Below, piece by piece: positions 55,594 to 64,000 of a stretch of DNA of 64,000 nucleotides. Within the stretch, counting starts at the first letter, position 1. The number at the start of each line of letters is the position of its first letter. A program made the translations under genes and the position numbers. The stretch comes from Methylococcales bacterium. GTDB taxonomy: Bacteria; Pseudomonadota; Gammaproteobacteria; Methylococcales; Methylomonadaceae. The notes under the pieces were generated by a model. It saw nothing but the letters and a program-made list of their open reading frames with translations. It had not been told where the DNA came from and searched no databases. Location: positions 124,001-188,000 of the forward strand of contig JAQTPT010000001.1 in the NCBI GenBank assembly GCA_028712795.1, given 5' to 3'.

Positions 55594-56256
55594 ATGAGCG
55601 AATCATTCGCTGACTATGTGGTCAATCGCGAGGCCGATTATCACTTCACCGTCAAAAATAACCAGCTCACGTTACGCCAGGATAGTGCCCTTTTCTTCGA
55701 GAACCGGCAAGAGCCGGACTTCACCGACATCGCCCCAGCCGATCACGGTCGCATCGAAATCCGCAAAATCCGGACAACCACAGCGCTTAACGGTTACCTC
55801 GATTTCCCCCACGTCGGCCAGGCCTTCGTGATCGAGCGGGAAAGCATCGAAAAGAAAACCGGCAAATACAGCCGCGAAGTCGTTTACGGAGTGACCAGTT
55901 GCACGCCGGAAAAGGCCAATGCCGAAAAAGTCCTCAAGACGAACCGCGAGCATTGGAGTATAGAAAATAGTTGCCATTACGTCATTGATTGGAACTACAA
56001 CGAAGACCGCTGCCGCATTCGCACCGGACACGGTCCCGAGAACATCACCCGGCTGCGCCGATTTGCCGTCGGCCTCATCAAATCCAAAGGTGCTGACTGC
56101 GTGGCGCAGAAAATACGCGAACTGGTTCGAAACACGCGACTGGTTTTTGATTACCTTAAGATGACGAAAAACTCTTGCGCTGTTGGTTGCTCAGGATTAG
56201 AGCGGTGGGTGGAGAACAAATTTACCGTGGGTTCGGGACGGTACTTTTGCGTTTGA
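55594..56256 (+). pseudogene. ISAs1-family transposase, C-terminal part
   Basis: The frame carries D-Y-H-F-T-V-K-N-N-Q, R-E-H-W-S-I-E-N-S, W-N-Y-N-E-D-R-C-R-I-R-T and N-I-T-R-L-R-R-F-A-V-G-L, the C-terminal half of ISAs1-type (H repeat-associated) transposases, including the conserved E in H-W-x-I-E. The N-terminal half is absent, replaced by the integrase-type remnant on the opposite strand. After the normal family end (M-T-K-N-S-C) the frame runs on about 25 codons without homology. Inactive. Confidence 0.7.
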
Positions 56257-56803
56257 ATTTCAATGACCGCAAAGGGTCGACTGCTAACGCAAGCGTTTCC
56301 CGATAGCTGACGCTGATTGTTGTGCAGTGTGACGGGCAAATCCCGGCCAACTCCAGACCTTCGCTATTTTTCTAATAGCAGACGGTCATTTATGTAAAAC
56401 CTCTTTTTTGTATTTTTTCAAGTGAAAAACTACAAACTTTTCTTGCGGATTTTTTCACAGACGTCGATCATAAACGATCTTAGACTCAAATCAGCTTAAT
56501 GTTTCGATTTTGAACATCTTTTACAACCGGCTCAATATGACCTATTTTAGGATTCGACAGTTACTCGTTCCGTAGATCAAAAAGGCAGTGGTTTCAGGAT
56601 GCTCAATGAGGCACTCGGTGACGGTAAACAATTAAATATGAAATGATGGATTTAATTCACGAGAAAAAATGATTGACATTAATTTAATTACAGGAGCATA
56701 GTTAAAGCTCATATCAATGACAACTTAACAGATAAGTTAATTGTTGATCGCTCTACCTAGAGTTGGTTCAATCAAACTGAAAAACAAGCCTGTATAAAAT
56801 CAG
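56257..56803. other. Gene-free stretch between IS debris and the last locus
   Basis: I see no supported gene. It is A/T-rich, with short stop-filled frames in all directions. A fragment near 56572-56610 reads R-S-K-R-Q-W-F-Q-D-A-Q before a stop, possibly transposon-derived. A promoter for the following genes must lie here, but none is clear. Confidence 0.35.
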
Positions 56804-56821
56804 GTGATAAATGGGTTCGAT

Positions 56822-57163
56822 ATGACAGAAGATCGTGGAGAAATAAAAATCCGGTATACCTTGAAGCAAGGGAAGAGAGAGGCTTTGAGCAGTGAAACCG
56901 TGCATATTTTTCCTGTCAGCCGCTGGATAATCTATCTAATCTCAGTTCCCGCCTTTATCGCCATAGCATTTTTTAGTGCTTTCTTTTTCTCCATTTTTTT
57001 TCCGTTATTTCTTTTCGGCGGTGTCACTCTAGGTCTCTGGATTTGGTGGTTGCGACGTAAACTGCGTAAATCTGCTCGACCAGGAGGTTTGGAGGGTGAA
57101 TACGTTGTAATCAAGGAGACCCACATTGTTGAAACCAAAAATGACAAGGTAGGCGAGCAATGA
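56822..57163 (+). CDS. Two-helix membrane protein of unknown function
   Basis: About 113 residues from ATG 56822 (or six more from GTG 56804). It has a charged N-terminal segment with a beta-like pattern, two adjacent membrane helices (about 38-76), then a basic stretch W-W-L-R-R-K-L-R-K-S and a short tail. I know no named family. It is the first of a co-oriented run and overlaps the next small ORF by 4 bp, so it belongs to the protease locus. Confidence 0.65.
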   Translation: MTEDRGEIKIRYTLKQGKREALSSETVHIFPVSRWIIYLISVPAFIAIAFFSAFFFSIFFPLFLFGGVTLGLWIWWLRRKLRKSARPGGLEGEYVVIKETHIVETKNDKVGEQ

Positions 57164-57330
57164 ATCAAGCGCTTATGGTCGTAATTGAGATGGTGTTACC
57201 CAAAGACCATTCCGGTGAAACTGCCGTTGCAGGGAGATATCATCCGCCTGTTAATGTAAATAGCCAATTACAGTTACCAGCATGGATGACGGCAGCAACG
57301 TTTTTACAGAAAACTTATTATTACTCGTAA
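57160..57330 (+). CDS. Small ORF in the protease locus (56 residues)
   Basis: ATG 57160 overlaps the previous stop (ATGA), giving 56 codons: M-N-Q-A-L-M-V-V-I-E-M-V then a P-K-D-H-S-G-E turn and a Y-Y-Y-S end. Coupling to the neighbour is the only support. It ends 8 bp before my preferred start of the first protease; the alternative protease start (57282) would overlap it. No family recognised. Confidence 0.4.
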   Translation: MNQALMVVIEMVLPKDHSGETAVAGRYHPPVNVNSQLQLPAWMTAATFLQKTYYYS

Positions 57331-57338
57331 ATCTTACA

Positions 57339-58376
57339 ATGTGTCCGGAGCTACTCCTATACCTCAAGCGGAGTTTACACAATTATCAACATGTTGTGGG
57401 GATGGGGGTTGGCTGGAAGGAAATTCAGGGTGAAGTGACTGATACGCCTGCATTGCGAGTTTATGTGCGTGAGAAGGTTCCCCGAATCAAGCTTCATCAC
57501 GCAGACGTTATTCCGAGTTACATAGATGGAATACGCACGGATGTTCTACTTGAAAGAGTCGGGTCTCCAATATCTGCCCCTTACACTTGCGCTGGGGATA
57601 TTCCGGCACTTAAAGCCAGTGCGAAAGTTAGCAATTTGAAAGGCGTTATTGGTAAAGGGACGAACTTAGCTGATGGGTCAGGCATTGGTACATTAGGTTT
57701 TATTGCTGTGCCACATGGTTCTACTTCAGGACAGCATTTGGCTTTAGTATCGAATAGACACGTTTTGCTTGCTCATGGAGCGCAAAAGGGTGACTTAATT
57801 TACCAGCCAAGTTACAGGCAACATGAAGGCCGATGTTATTTTCAAAGAGATACACTTAATCCAATTGCCGAAATTGCGGATGAAGGCTTTGAGGGAAACT
57901 ATGCTTATCATTACCCCGGGGAATCCATCGCAGAATATTTTATAGACTGCGCTTCCGCACAGTTTCTTAGCCCAGGCAGGGTAATGCGAAATCCTGGAGA
58001 AAAGCATTTCAAAAGCATCGGGCGTGCTCATGCGCTGGATACATTTGCTGGCCGAGAGTTGCGGGTGCATAAAGCGGGGCAAGGAAAACAATTGGGTGTT
58101 GTTATTGGTCGAGTCGTGGATGTGATGGCGCCAGTCACCGGGTCGGATGGTAAGCGACGCGAGAACAATATGGTTATTCGTGCCGATGGGGAAGATTTAA
58201 GTTTTGCGGAGGAAGGGGATTCGGGTGCCTTGATCGTGGATCATTTTGATAGGGCCATTGGTCTGCTTTGGGGCAGAAGCTTGAGCCGCAAGTCCGAAGC
58301 CTTTGCTTGTCACATTCATCCAGTTATTGCACGTTTGAACGTGACGCCTTTAGCCTATGACCTTGCGTTTACGTAA
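57339..58376 (+). CDS. Trypsin-like serine protease, paralogue 1
   Basis: About 345 residues from ATG 57339 (M-C-P-E-L-L); a longer start at 57282 lacks similarity to paralogue 2. An N-terminal domain (about 1-70) has V-V-G-M-G-V-G-W-K and L-R-V-Y-V-R-E-K, shared with paralogue 2. The protease domain has histidine in S-N-R-H-V-L-L and serine in E-G-D-S-G-A-L, with a strand I-G-L-L-W-G. No signal peptide is evident, so it may act in the cytoplasm or on a packaged structure. Related domains occur in Nal1-like proteases. Substrate unknown. Confidence 0.75.
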   Translation: MCPELLLYLKRSLHNYQHVVGMGVGWKEIQGEVTDTPALRVYVREKVPRIKLHHADVIPSYIDGIRTDVLLERVGSPISAPYTCAGDIPALKASAKVSNLKGVIGKGTNLADGSGIGTLGFIAVPHGSTSGQHLALVSNRHVLLAHGAQKGDLIYQPSYRQHEGRCYFQRDTLNPIAEIADEGFEGNYAYHYPGESIAEYFIDCASAQFLSPGRVMRNPGEKHFKSIGRAHALDTFAGRELRVHKAGQGKQLGVVIGRVVDVMAPVTGSDGKRRENNMVIRADGEDLSFAEEGDSGALIVDHFDRAIGLLWGRSLSRKSEAFACHIHPVIARLNVTPLAYDLAFT

Positions 58377-58440
58377 CTAAAGAATTACCAATTTCATTGA
58401 CTCTTTTGAACAATGAACAAAGAAATCACTGGAGGACCAT

Positions 58441-60027
58441 ATGATGACTCAAGAGGAGATTGAGCGACTTCATCGCGAAGCTGAGGCTGAGTTCAAGAAG
58501 TATCCAGGCGTAATTGGCGTTGGCTACGGTTTCAAGCGCGTTGCTGGTCAGACGACTGAAGTTCTTTCATTCCGTGTTTATGTCGCGGAGAAAAAAGAGA
58601 AGGCTAAGTTAAAGCCCGAAGAGATTATTCCTACAGATTTCAAGGGCGTTGCTACTGATGTTGTCAAAGCATCAGATTTTGTAGATTTTGTTGATTGTCG
58701 GGATAAAGATTATCACTCGCCGCTCGTCGGAGGTATAAACATATCTAATCAAAAAACTGGTTCAGATGGTGTTGGTATTGGGACACTAGGCTTTTTTGGG
58801 ACCATCAATGGTCAAAGTGGGCCTGAAAATGTCGTGCTGGTAACTAACCATCATGTACTGATGGCTAATGGTGGAGTGGTCGGAGATACCGTCTATCAAC
58901 CTGAATTGGTAATGAATGGCAATGTTCTTACGCTAGATACGAGACCTGAACACCAACATCCTATTGGCAAAATTGATAACGCGGGATTGAGAGGCAACCA
59001 CAACTTTCAATATACAGGGGAGCTTGCAGCGCAATACTGGGTTGATGCCGCGACTGCAAAGATTGACATCAGTATCTCTAGTTGGTGCAACACAAATTGT
59101 GGTGTTCATTTCAAAAACAACATTCTGGGTCTCAATATCACTCGGAACAATGGTACGAGCAATAGTGCTATTGACAATGTTGCTCGATTAAAGCATTCCG
59201 ATTTGCAATCCGGAAGTCCTTACGTAGTTTATAAAGTTGGTGGTAGAACCGGTCGCACGGTTGGAAAGGTAACAGATGTTGGAGTGCCTTCGCTAGATGG
59301 TACTAAACAAGGATTAATTGGGATCGAAGCGACTGAGAATGATTGTGAAGGCATCCTTCGGTTCGCAGATGAGGGTGATTCCGGTGCCGCTCTGATTAAT
59401 GCTAAAAATGAAATTATCGGACTTGTGTTTGGTGGTTCAAGTGACGATCCTAAGATAGCGGGGGCTTGCCTCATTCACCCTGTCCTCGACAAACTAGGCG
59501 TCACGCCTATTACGACGGCTAACCCTCATACCGCGGCGGATACGTTTTTTGATGTACCCGGAGTCATCACCGAAGGCGGTTTTAATCACACGCCGCTTTT
59601 GCGAGAAAAATTTCTTCGTACTGAACGAGGACGCGAGATATTCGGCGTGATCAAAACTCACCGGATGGAAGTGGTGGAACTGGTCAATCGCCGCCGCCCG
59701 GTAACGGTCGTCTGGCATCGCAATAATGGCCCTGCATTCCTGGGTCACTTGATCAACAACGCACGGGATCCCGAGCACATAGTGCCCCGCGAAGTCGAAG
59801 GCGTAGACCGAGAAACGCTGCTGCGAAACATGGCAAATATTCTGTCGAAACACGGTAGCGCGGAATTGAGAAATGCTCTGGATCAATATGGTCAGGAAAT
59901 TTTTAGCCGTACCGGTCAACTCGATAATTTACATGAGCTGGTCAAACAGTTTGACGTAGATCAGTCGGACGTTCAGCGGGATGTAAAAAAAGAACCTTCG
60001 ACACTAGATTCCGGTGAAACGGTATGA
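58441..60027 (+). CDS. Trypsin-like serine protease, paralogue 2, with C-terminal extension
   Basis: The 528-residue protein shares with paralogue 1 the N-terminal domain (V-I-G-V-G-Y-G-F-K and F-R-V-Y-V-A-E-K), the protease histidine in T-N-H-H-V-L-M and the serine in E-G-D-S-G-A-A. Residues after about 380 form an extra domain rich in R, E and N, including F-L-R-T-E-R-G-R-E-I-F and a helix-rich end. A good GGAGG ribosome site lies upstream. The stop overlaps the next start by 4 bp. The extra domain may be a docking module. Confidence 0.78.
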   Translation: MMTQEEIERLHREAEAEFKKYPGVIGVGYGFKRVAGQTTEVLSFRVYVAEKKEKAKLKPEEIIPTDFKGVATDVVKASDFVDFVDCRDKDYHSPLVGGINISNQKTGSDGVGIGTLGFFGTINGQSGPENVVLVTNHHVLMANGGVVGDTVYQPELVMNGNVLTLDTRPEHQHPIGKIDNAGLRGNHNFQYTGELAAQYWVDAATAKIDISISSWCNTNCGVHFKNNILGLNITRNNGTSNSAIDNVARLKHSDLQSGSPYVVYKVGGRTGRTVGKVTDVGVPSLDGTKQGLIGIEATENDCEGILRFADEGDSGAALINAKNEIIGLVFGGSSDDPKIAGACLIHPVLDKLGVTPITTANPHTAADTFFDVPGVITEGGFNHTPLLREKFLRTERGREIFGVIKTHRMEVVELVNRRRPVTVVWHRNNGPAFLGHLINNARDPEHIVPREVEGVDRETLLRNMANILSKHGSAELRNALDQYGQEIFSRTGQLDNLHELVKQFDVDQSDVQRDVKKEPSTLDSGETV

Positions 60028-63000
60028 GTAACACCGCCGGCACAGTACAAACCATTGTGCTACAAATCGCTGGCTTGCTTGATCCGCTGCAGCGTGAACT
60101 TGCACCTGAGAGAGCGAGAGCGACGCTCGCCGAACTCGGTATCATCGTTACCGCCGCTCAAACAAATTCGCTCGCTGGTTCGCTGCAAAATGCCGTCGGC
60201 AACACTAAAGACCTCTTGCAATTGGCGGCCGCATTGACGACGGCGATCGATACTGAGAACGTTGCCGAGATAGTAACCAAAACCGTCGAAATTATAGAGA
60301 AGATCGCGAAGGCGATTGACGCTATCGATAGCATAAAGACTGCTGTCGTCGGCCTTGGATCGGTGCCGCCCGCTACCGTCGATAAACTGCCCGAACGTCT
60401 GTTCAATTTGCTGATGGTAAAGGCGCTCGATAGTGCAATAGGGATAAATGAGTTCCTGGAATTATTAAATATTCTGCAACGCGAGCAGCACAATCCAGGC
60501 TCTGTCGATCCAAACAATCCGCCTTTTACCATCTCGACCTTCGATTTCGCTATGGTTGGTCAATGGCTCAAGTCGCCGACGGACCCATTGCGTTCGATTT
60601 ATGGCTGGGGAGATCCTAGTTTTACCGGCGTAACGCTTCTCGAACGTCTAGAAAGTTTATTGCTCAGACTCAGCGTTCCTGCTTTTTTTGATGACCTGGC
60701 TGTACCGCCGAAACTCGGCATCGGTATCATCGACATCAAAGCCAAGACCGATGTCAATCCGAAAGGCCTTTCTGTCGCGCTTCGGCAAAATATTAACCCG
60801 GGACCGATTGCAGTTACCGTTCAAGACCTGAAGTTTGAAATCAACCTAGATTTCAGACTGCCTTTCGATACCGAGCTGATAATTCAGCCGGATGGGAAAT
60901 TTACATTTATTCCACCCGCCTTGTCCGACGTACTGGAAGGCGGTTTGGAAGCGAAATTGACCGCCGATAGAATGGCAGCGGCTGAGGGCTATACGATCAT
61001 AGGCGATCCGGGTGGCAGTCGTTTGGAGGTGCGGAAATTCCTGGCTGTGATTGGCGGCCATTTCAAATCGTCTTCCGGAAAATCGGAAGGGGATTTGAAC
61101 ATAGGCGGCGCTGTCGGTGGCGGCAAGCTGCTCATCTCGATGGAAAACGCCGATGGATTTATCGTTGAGATCCTCGGCGGTGTCCGGTTAGAATCGAACT
61201 TCGATTTTGGTTTTGCGCTTTCGTCAAAGGAAGGCTTGGTTTTCGTTGGCAGCAGCACGCTTGAAATTCAGTTGCCGCTTCACGTCGATCTTGGGCCGAT
61301 TGAAATTAACACGCTGACTTTTTCGGTAGGTATCGAGAACAACAAGTTTCCTACCGCGATCTCAACCGATATCAAGGCCGCTTTGGGACCGCTGGTCGGC
61401 GTTGTTGAAAATATCGGGTTAAGCGTAGATTTTGCCTTTGAGGAAGACCGAGGCGGTAATGCCGGACCGATTGACATAACTATGGGTTTTAAACCGCCCA
61501 ATGGTGTCGGGCTTTCTTTGGATACCGGAATCGTAGTCGGCGGTGGTTATCTTTACTTTGATTTCGACCGCGAAGAATATGCTGGCATCATGGAATTGGC
61601 CATCGCCGAGATAGTTACTGTCAAAGCCATCGGCCTGATCACCACTAAAATGCCCGACGGTTCCAAAGGTTTCTCGTTGCTGATTATCATCACCGCTGAA
61701 TTTGGTACCGGCATTCAATTAGGGTTCGGTTTTACGCTGATTGGCCTCGGCGGGTTGTTGGGATTGAACCGCACCATGAATTTGCCGCCGCTGATGGAAG
61801 GTGTGCGTACCGGGGCGATCAACAGCATCATGTTTCCGGATAATCCGGTAGCCAACGCGCCGCGCATCATTAGCGATTTACGATTGATTTTCCCGCCCTA
61901 TGTCGGCAAGTTTTTGATTGGGCCGATGGCAAAACTGGGTTGGGGTACGCCGACGCTGATCAGCGTTTCGCTGGGGGTGATCATCGAAATCCCCGGCAAC
62001 ATTGCGATTCTGGGGGTTTTGAAAGTCGCTTTGCCGGCCGAAGAAGCGCCGTTGATCGTCATTCAAGTCAATTTTGCCGGTGCCATTGAGTTCGATAAAC
62101 AGCGGTTGTATTTCTTTGCCACCTTGTTCGAATCGCGGGTGCTATTTCTGACTATCGAAGGCGACATGGGATTGCTGGTGGCCTGGGGCGACGATGCTAA
62201 TTTCGTGGTGTCGGTCGGCGGTTTCCATCCCCGCTTCAACCCGCCGCCACTGCCTTTTCCTAGTCCCAGACGAATTGCAATTGATATCCTGAATACGCCT
62301 GTTTATCGCATTAGGTCTGAAGGCTATTTCGCGGTTACCTCCAATACCGTTCAGTTCGGATCAAATACCGAATTGATGATCGATGTTGGTGTAGCCCAAG
62401 TACAAGGGCATATGACCTTCGATGCCTTGTTCCAGTTTTCGCCGTTTTATTTCATCATCGAAATATCGGCGGGTGTTTCGCTAAAAGTGTTCGGAATGGG
62501 GTTGTTCAGCATTTCCCTGCAGTTCACGCTCGAAGGTCCGACTCCTTGGCGCGCGCATGGCAGCGGCTCCATCAGCTTCCTGTTCTTCGATGTATCCGCC
62601 GATTTTGACGTCACCTGGGGCGACAGCCAGGATACGACTTTGCCGCCGATTCCGGTGATGCCATTACTCAAGGCCGAACTGGAAAAACAACAAAACTGGA
62701 TTGCCGAATTGCCGGTCGGCAATAATCTGCTAGTGTCGTTACGCAAGCTGTCCGAGACGGAAAGTTCGCAGGTCTTGCATCCGCTTGGTACGTTGCGGGT
62801 CAGCCAGCGCGCGGCACCGCTGGATATCAGGATTGACAAAGTCGGTAGTCAGAAACCGTCGGATGCCAATCAGTTCAAACTGGTGCCCAGCGGCGACTTG
62901 GTCAAGGTCAGCGATACCGACGAGCAGTTTGCCAAGGCCCAATTCATTAACATGAGCGATGCAGATAAGTTATCGCAACAGGCTTTCGATCCTTTACATA

Positions 63001-63416
63001 GCGGCTTGAAGTTGGCTTCCGGCGCGCAGACCTTGGGTTCGGCCAAATTGGCCAAACGCAAAGTCCGTTACGAACAAATCATTATCGACAATAACTTCAA
63101 GCGCTTCCGCCTGCGCTTCAAATTCTTTAGCTTCGGCTTTTTCACGCATTTTCTGCAAGGTTCAGCGATCAGCAAATCGGCATTGTCCAAAAACCACCGG
63201 TCGCAGCTCGATCCTTTTTCGGAAAAACTGCAAGTCAAAGACGGTGGATTTACCGTGGCATTAGCGGAAAACAACCGCGCCTACAGCACGCAAGCGATGT
63301 ATTTTTCCAGTGAGACCTTGGCTCAACAATTCATACAAGAGCAACTGTCCTTACGTCCCGAATTGCATGAAACTCTGCATGTAATTCCGCAGCACGAAGT
63401 GACCGCCGAGGCCTGA
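60024..63416 (+). CDS. Large beta-rich protein, DUF6603-like
   Basis: The 1130-residue protein has a helical first part (about 1-155), then long runs of alternating hydrophobic and polar residues typical of beta sheets. F-G-F-T-L-I-G-L-G-G-L-L-G-L-N-R (about 571-586) is a motif I connect from memory with DUF6603 proteins. Glycine- and aspartate-rich turns recur, and the last 200 residues are charged. No signal peptide, membrane helix or catalytic motif is obvious. It overlaps the protease gene by 4 bp, so the two are made together. Possibly a large shell, tube or matrix protein; not proven. Confidence 0.65.
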   Translation: MSNTAGTVQTIVLQIAGLLDPLQRELAPERARATLAELGIIVTAAQTNSLAGSLQNAVGNTKDLLQLAAALTTAIDTENVAEIVTKTVEIIEKIAKAIDAIDSIKTAVVGLGSVPPATVDKLPERLFNLLMVKALDSAIGINEFLELLNILQREQHNPGSVDPNNPPFTISTFDFAMVGQWLKSPTDPLRSIYGWGDPSFTGVTLLERLESLLLRLSVPAFFDDLAVPPKLGIGIIDIKAKTDVNPKGLSVALRQNINPGPIAVTVQDLKFEINLDFRLPFDTELIIQPDGKFTFIPPALSDVLEGGLEAKLTADRMAAAEGYTIIGDPGGSRLEVRKFLAVIGGHFKSSSGKSEGDLNIGGAVGGGKLLISMENADGFIVEILGGVRLESNFDFGFALSSKEGLVFVGSSTLEIQLPLHVDLGPIEINTLTFSVGIENNKFPTAISTDIKAALGPLVGVVENIGLSVDFAFEEDRGGNAGPIDITMGFKPPNGVGLSLDTGIVVGGGYLYFDFDREEYAGIMELAIAEIVTVKAIGLITTKMPDGSKGFSLLIIITAEFGTGIQLGFGFTLIGLGGLLGLNRTMNLPPLMEGVRTGAINSIMFPDNPVANAPRIISDLRLIFPPYVGKFLIGPMAKLGWGTPTLISVSLGVIIEIPGNIAILGVLKVALPAEEAPLIVIQVNFAGAIEFDKQRLYFFATLFESRVLFLTIEGDMGLLVAWGDDANFVVSVGGFHPRFNPPPLPFPSPRRIAIDILNTPVYRIRSEGYFAVTSNTVQFGSNTELMIDVGVAQVQGHMTFDALFQFSPFYFIIEISAGVSLKVFGMGLFSISLQFTLEGPTPWRAHGSGSISFLFFDVSADFDVTWGDSQDTTLPPIPVMPLLKAELEKQQNWIAELPVGNNLLVSLRKLSETESSQVLHPLGTLRVSQRAAPLDIRIDKVGSQKPSDANQFKLVPSGDLVKVSDTDEQFAKAQFINMSDADKLSQQAFDPLHSGLKLASGAQTLGSAKLAKRKVRYEQIIIDNNFKRFRLRFKFFSFGFFTHFLQGSAISKSALSKNHRSQLDPFSEKLQVKDGGFTVALAENNRAYSTQAMYFSSETLAQQFIQEQLSLRPELHETLHVIPQHEVTAEA

Positions 63417-63456
63417 GATGCAGCACTGTAACCGTTGTTCGGAGAAGGATTGACGT

Positions 63457-64000
63457 ATGGCTAAACCAATCGGTACTTATTCCTTTCTGCCTTACCTGCG
63501 CACCGGGTTGGCCAATAAAATCCAACAGCCCGATCAGGATCCGGTGAAACTGCGCGCGTCGTTTCAGTTGAAGCTAAGCGTGGAGGGTACGCCGGTTGCC
63601 GGCGGTGCCGCTTTAACACAGGAAATCGATAGAGCGGTGCAGCTTTACGGGCCCGGCGATATTGTCGGCATCGATAGCCGGGCTATTTTCAAAACCGAGC
63701 CGCTGAACTGGATTACCAATTTCGAGCCCAACTATCTGCCCTATATCGATTTTTACGACGAAGATTTTGCCTGGCGTTACACCCCGAATCGCCCGGATGA
63801 CGCCAAACATAGACTACGGCCCTGGCTGGCGTTGGTGGTGTTGGAGGAAAGCGAATTCACCGACGGTGCCAATATAAAAGACCGGCCGCTGCCGTTTATC
63901 CAGGTCGTCAATGCCGCGGCAAGCTTTCCGCCACCGGATCAGCTTTGGGCCTGGGCGCACGTTCACGTCAATCAGGATTTGGCCGCCAATGAAGGGGAAA
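63457..64000 (+). CDS. Large protein of the protease/DUF6603 locus, partial
   Basis: ATG 63457 follows a GGAGAAGGA ribosome site and stays open to the window end (181 codons). It starts M-A-K-P-I-G-T-Y-S-F-L-P-Y-L-R and contains L-Y-G-P-G-D-I-V-G-I-D and Y-D-E-D-F-A-W-R-Y-T-P followed by L-R-P-W-L-A-L-V-V-L. I do not recognise a named family, though such proteins seem to accompany DUF6603-like genes. The C-terminal end lies beyond the window. Confidence 0.6.
   Translation, partial: MAKPIGTYSFLPYLRTGLANKIQQPDQDPVKLRASFQLKLSVEGTPVAGGAALTQEIDRAVQLYGPGDIVGIDSRAIFKTEPLNWITNFEPNYLPYIDFYDEDFAWRYTPNRPDDAKHRLRPWLALVVLEESEFTDGANIKDRPLPFIQVVNAAASFPPPDQLWAWAHVHVNQDLAANEGE

Overview
The window looks like chromosome of a gammaproteobacterium, most likely a type I methanotroph or close relative (order Methylococcales). 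This is an inference from the classic gammaproteobacterial neighbourhood trxB-aat-bpt-infA / clpA-clpS, the wrbA-DUF2069-hda group, a pyruvate phosphate dikinase and an aryl-polyene-type export and ketosynthase set. I saw no rRNA, no tRNA and no CRISPR array.

Region 1 (1-6.1 kb) holds small stress and metabolic genes (Hsp20, SDR, rhodanese, DUF962, a DUF457-like membrane protein, nitroreductase) mixed with debris: an IS481-like fragment and a junction near 2000 joining a beheaded acetyltransferase to the tail of a histidine kinase. Region 2 (6.2-13.7 kb) is a rebuilt type I restriction locus: a 5'-truncated hsdM, a HEPN-like nucleotidyltransferase partner, a minimal nucleotidyltransferase fused in frame to HsdS (with two near-identical target recognition domains and a C8 tract), an AlbA_2/ATPase protein, a Phd-PIN toxin-antitoxin pair flanked by copies of the hsdR start, then hsdR. 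Region 3 (14-26 kb) has a single-chain hydantoinase/5-oxoprolinase, small membrane proteins, YaiI, a class II aldolase, two dicarboxylate/amino acid symporters and a membrane-anchored pentapeptide-repeat protein built on a 30-bp coding minisatellite.

Region 4 (26.4-39.1 kb) is conserved housekeeping: ppdK, ftsK, trxB, the N-degron enzymes Aat and Bpt, infA, ClpA/ClpS, NudJ and MnmA. Region 5 (39.3-52.5 kb) is a secondary-metabolite cluster that by eye is richer in G+C than its flanks. A minus-strand, translationally coupled operon (carrier protein, condensation-like acyltransferase, stand-alone adenylation enzyme, acyl-CoA-dehydrogenase-like flavoprotein, polysaccharide deacetylase) faces a plus-strand aryl-polyene-like half (carrier protein, COG4648 membrane protein, LolA-like protein, MMPL exporter, ketosynthase, chain-length factor). 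A halogenase-type flavoprotein follows. The carrier/adenylation/dehydrogenase trio resembles the machinery that makes pyrrole-2-carboxyl-carrier protein from proline, so I infer a halogenated, pyrrole-primed, membrane-exported product.

Region 6 (52.5-64 kb) has three transposase remnants, the arsC-like/wrbA/DUF2069/hda group, and a last locus running off the window: a small membrane protein, a small ORF, two paralogous trypsin-like serine proteases, an 1130-residue beta-rich DUF6603-like protein and the start of another large protein. The job of this last locus is unknown. It and the hybrid cluster are the best candidates for an undescribed system.
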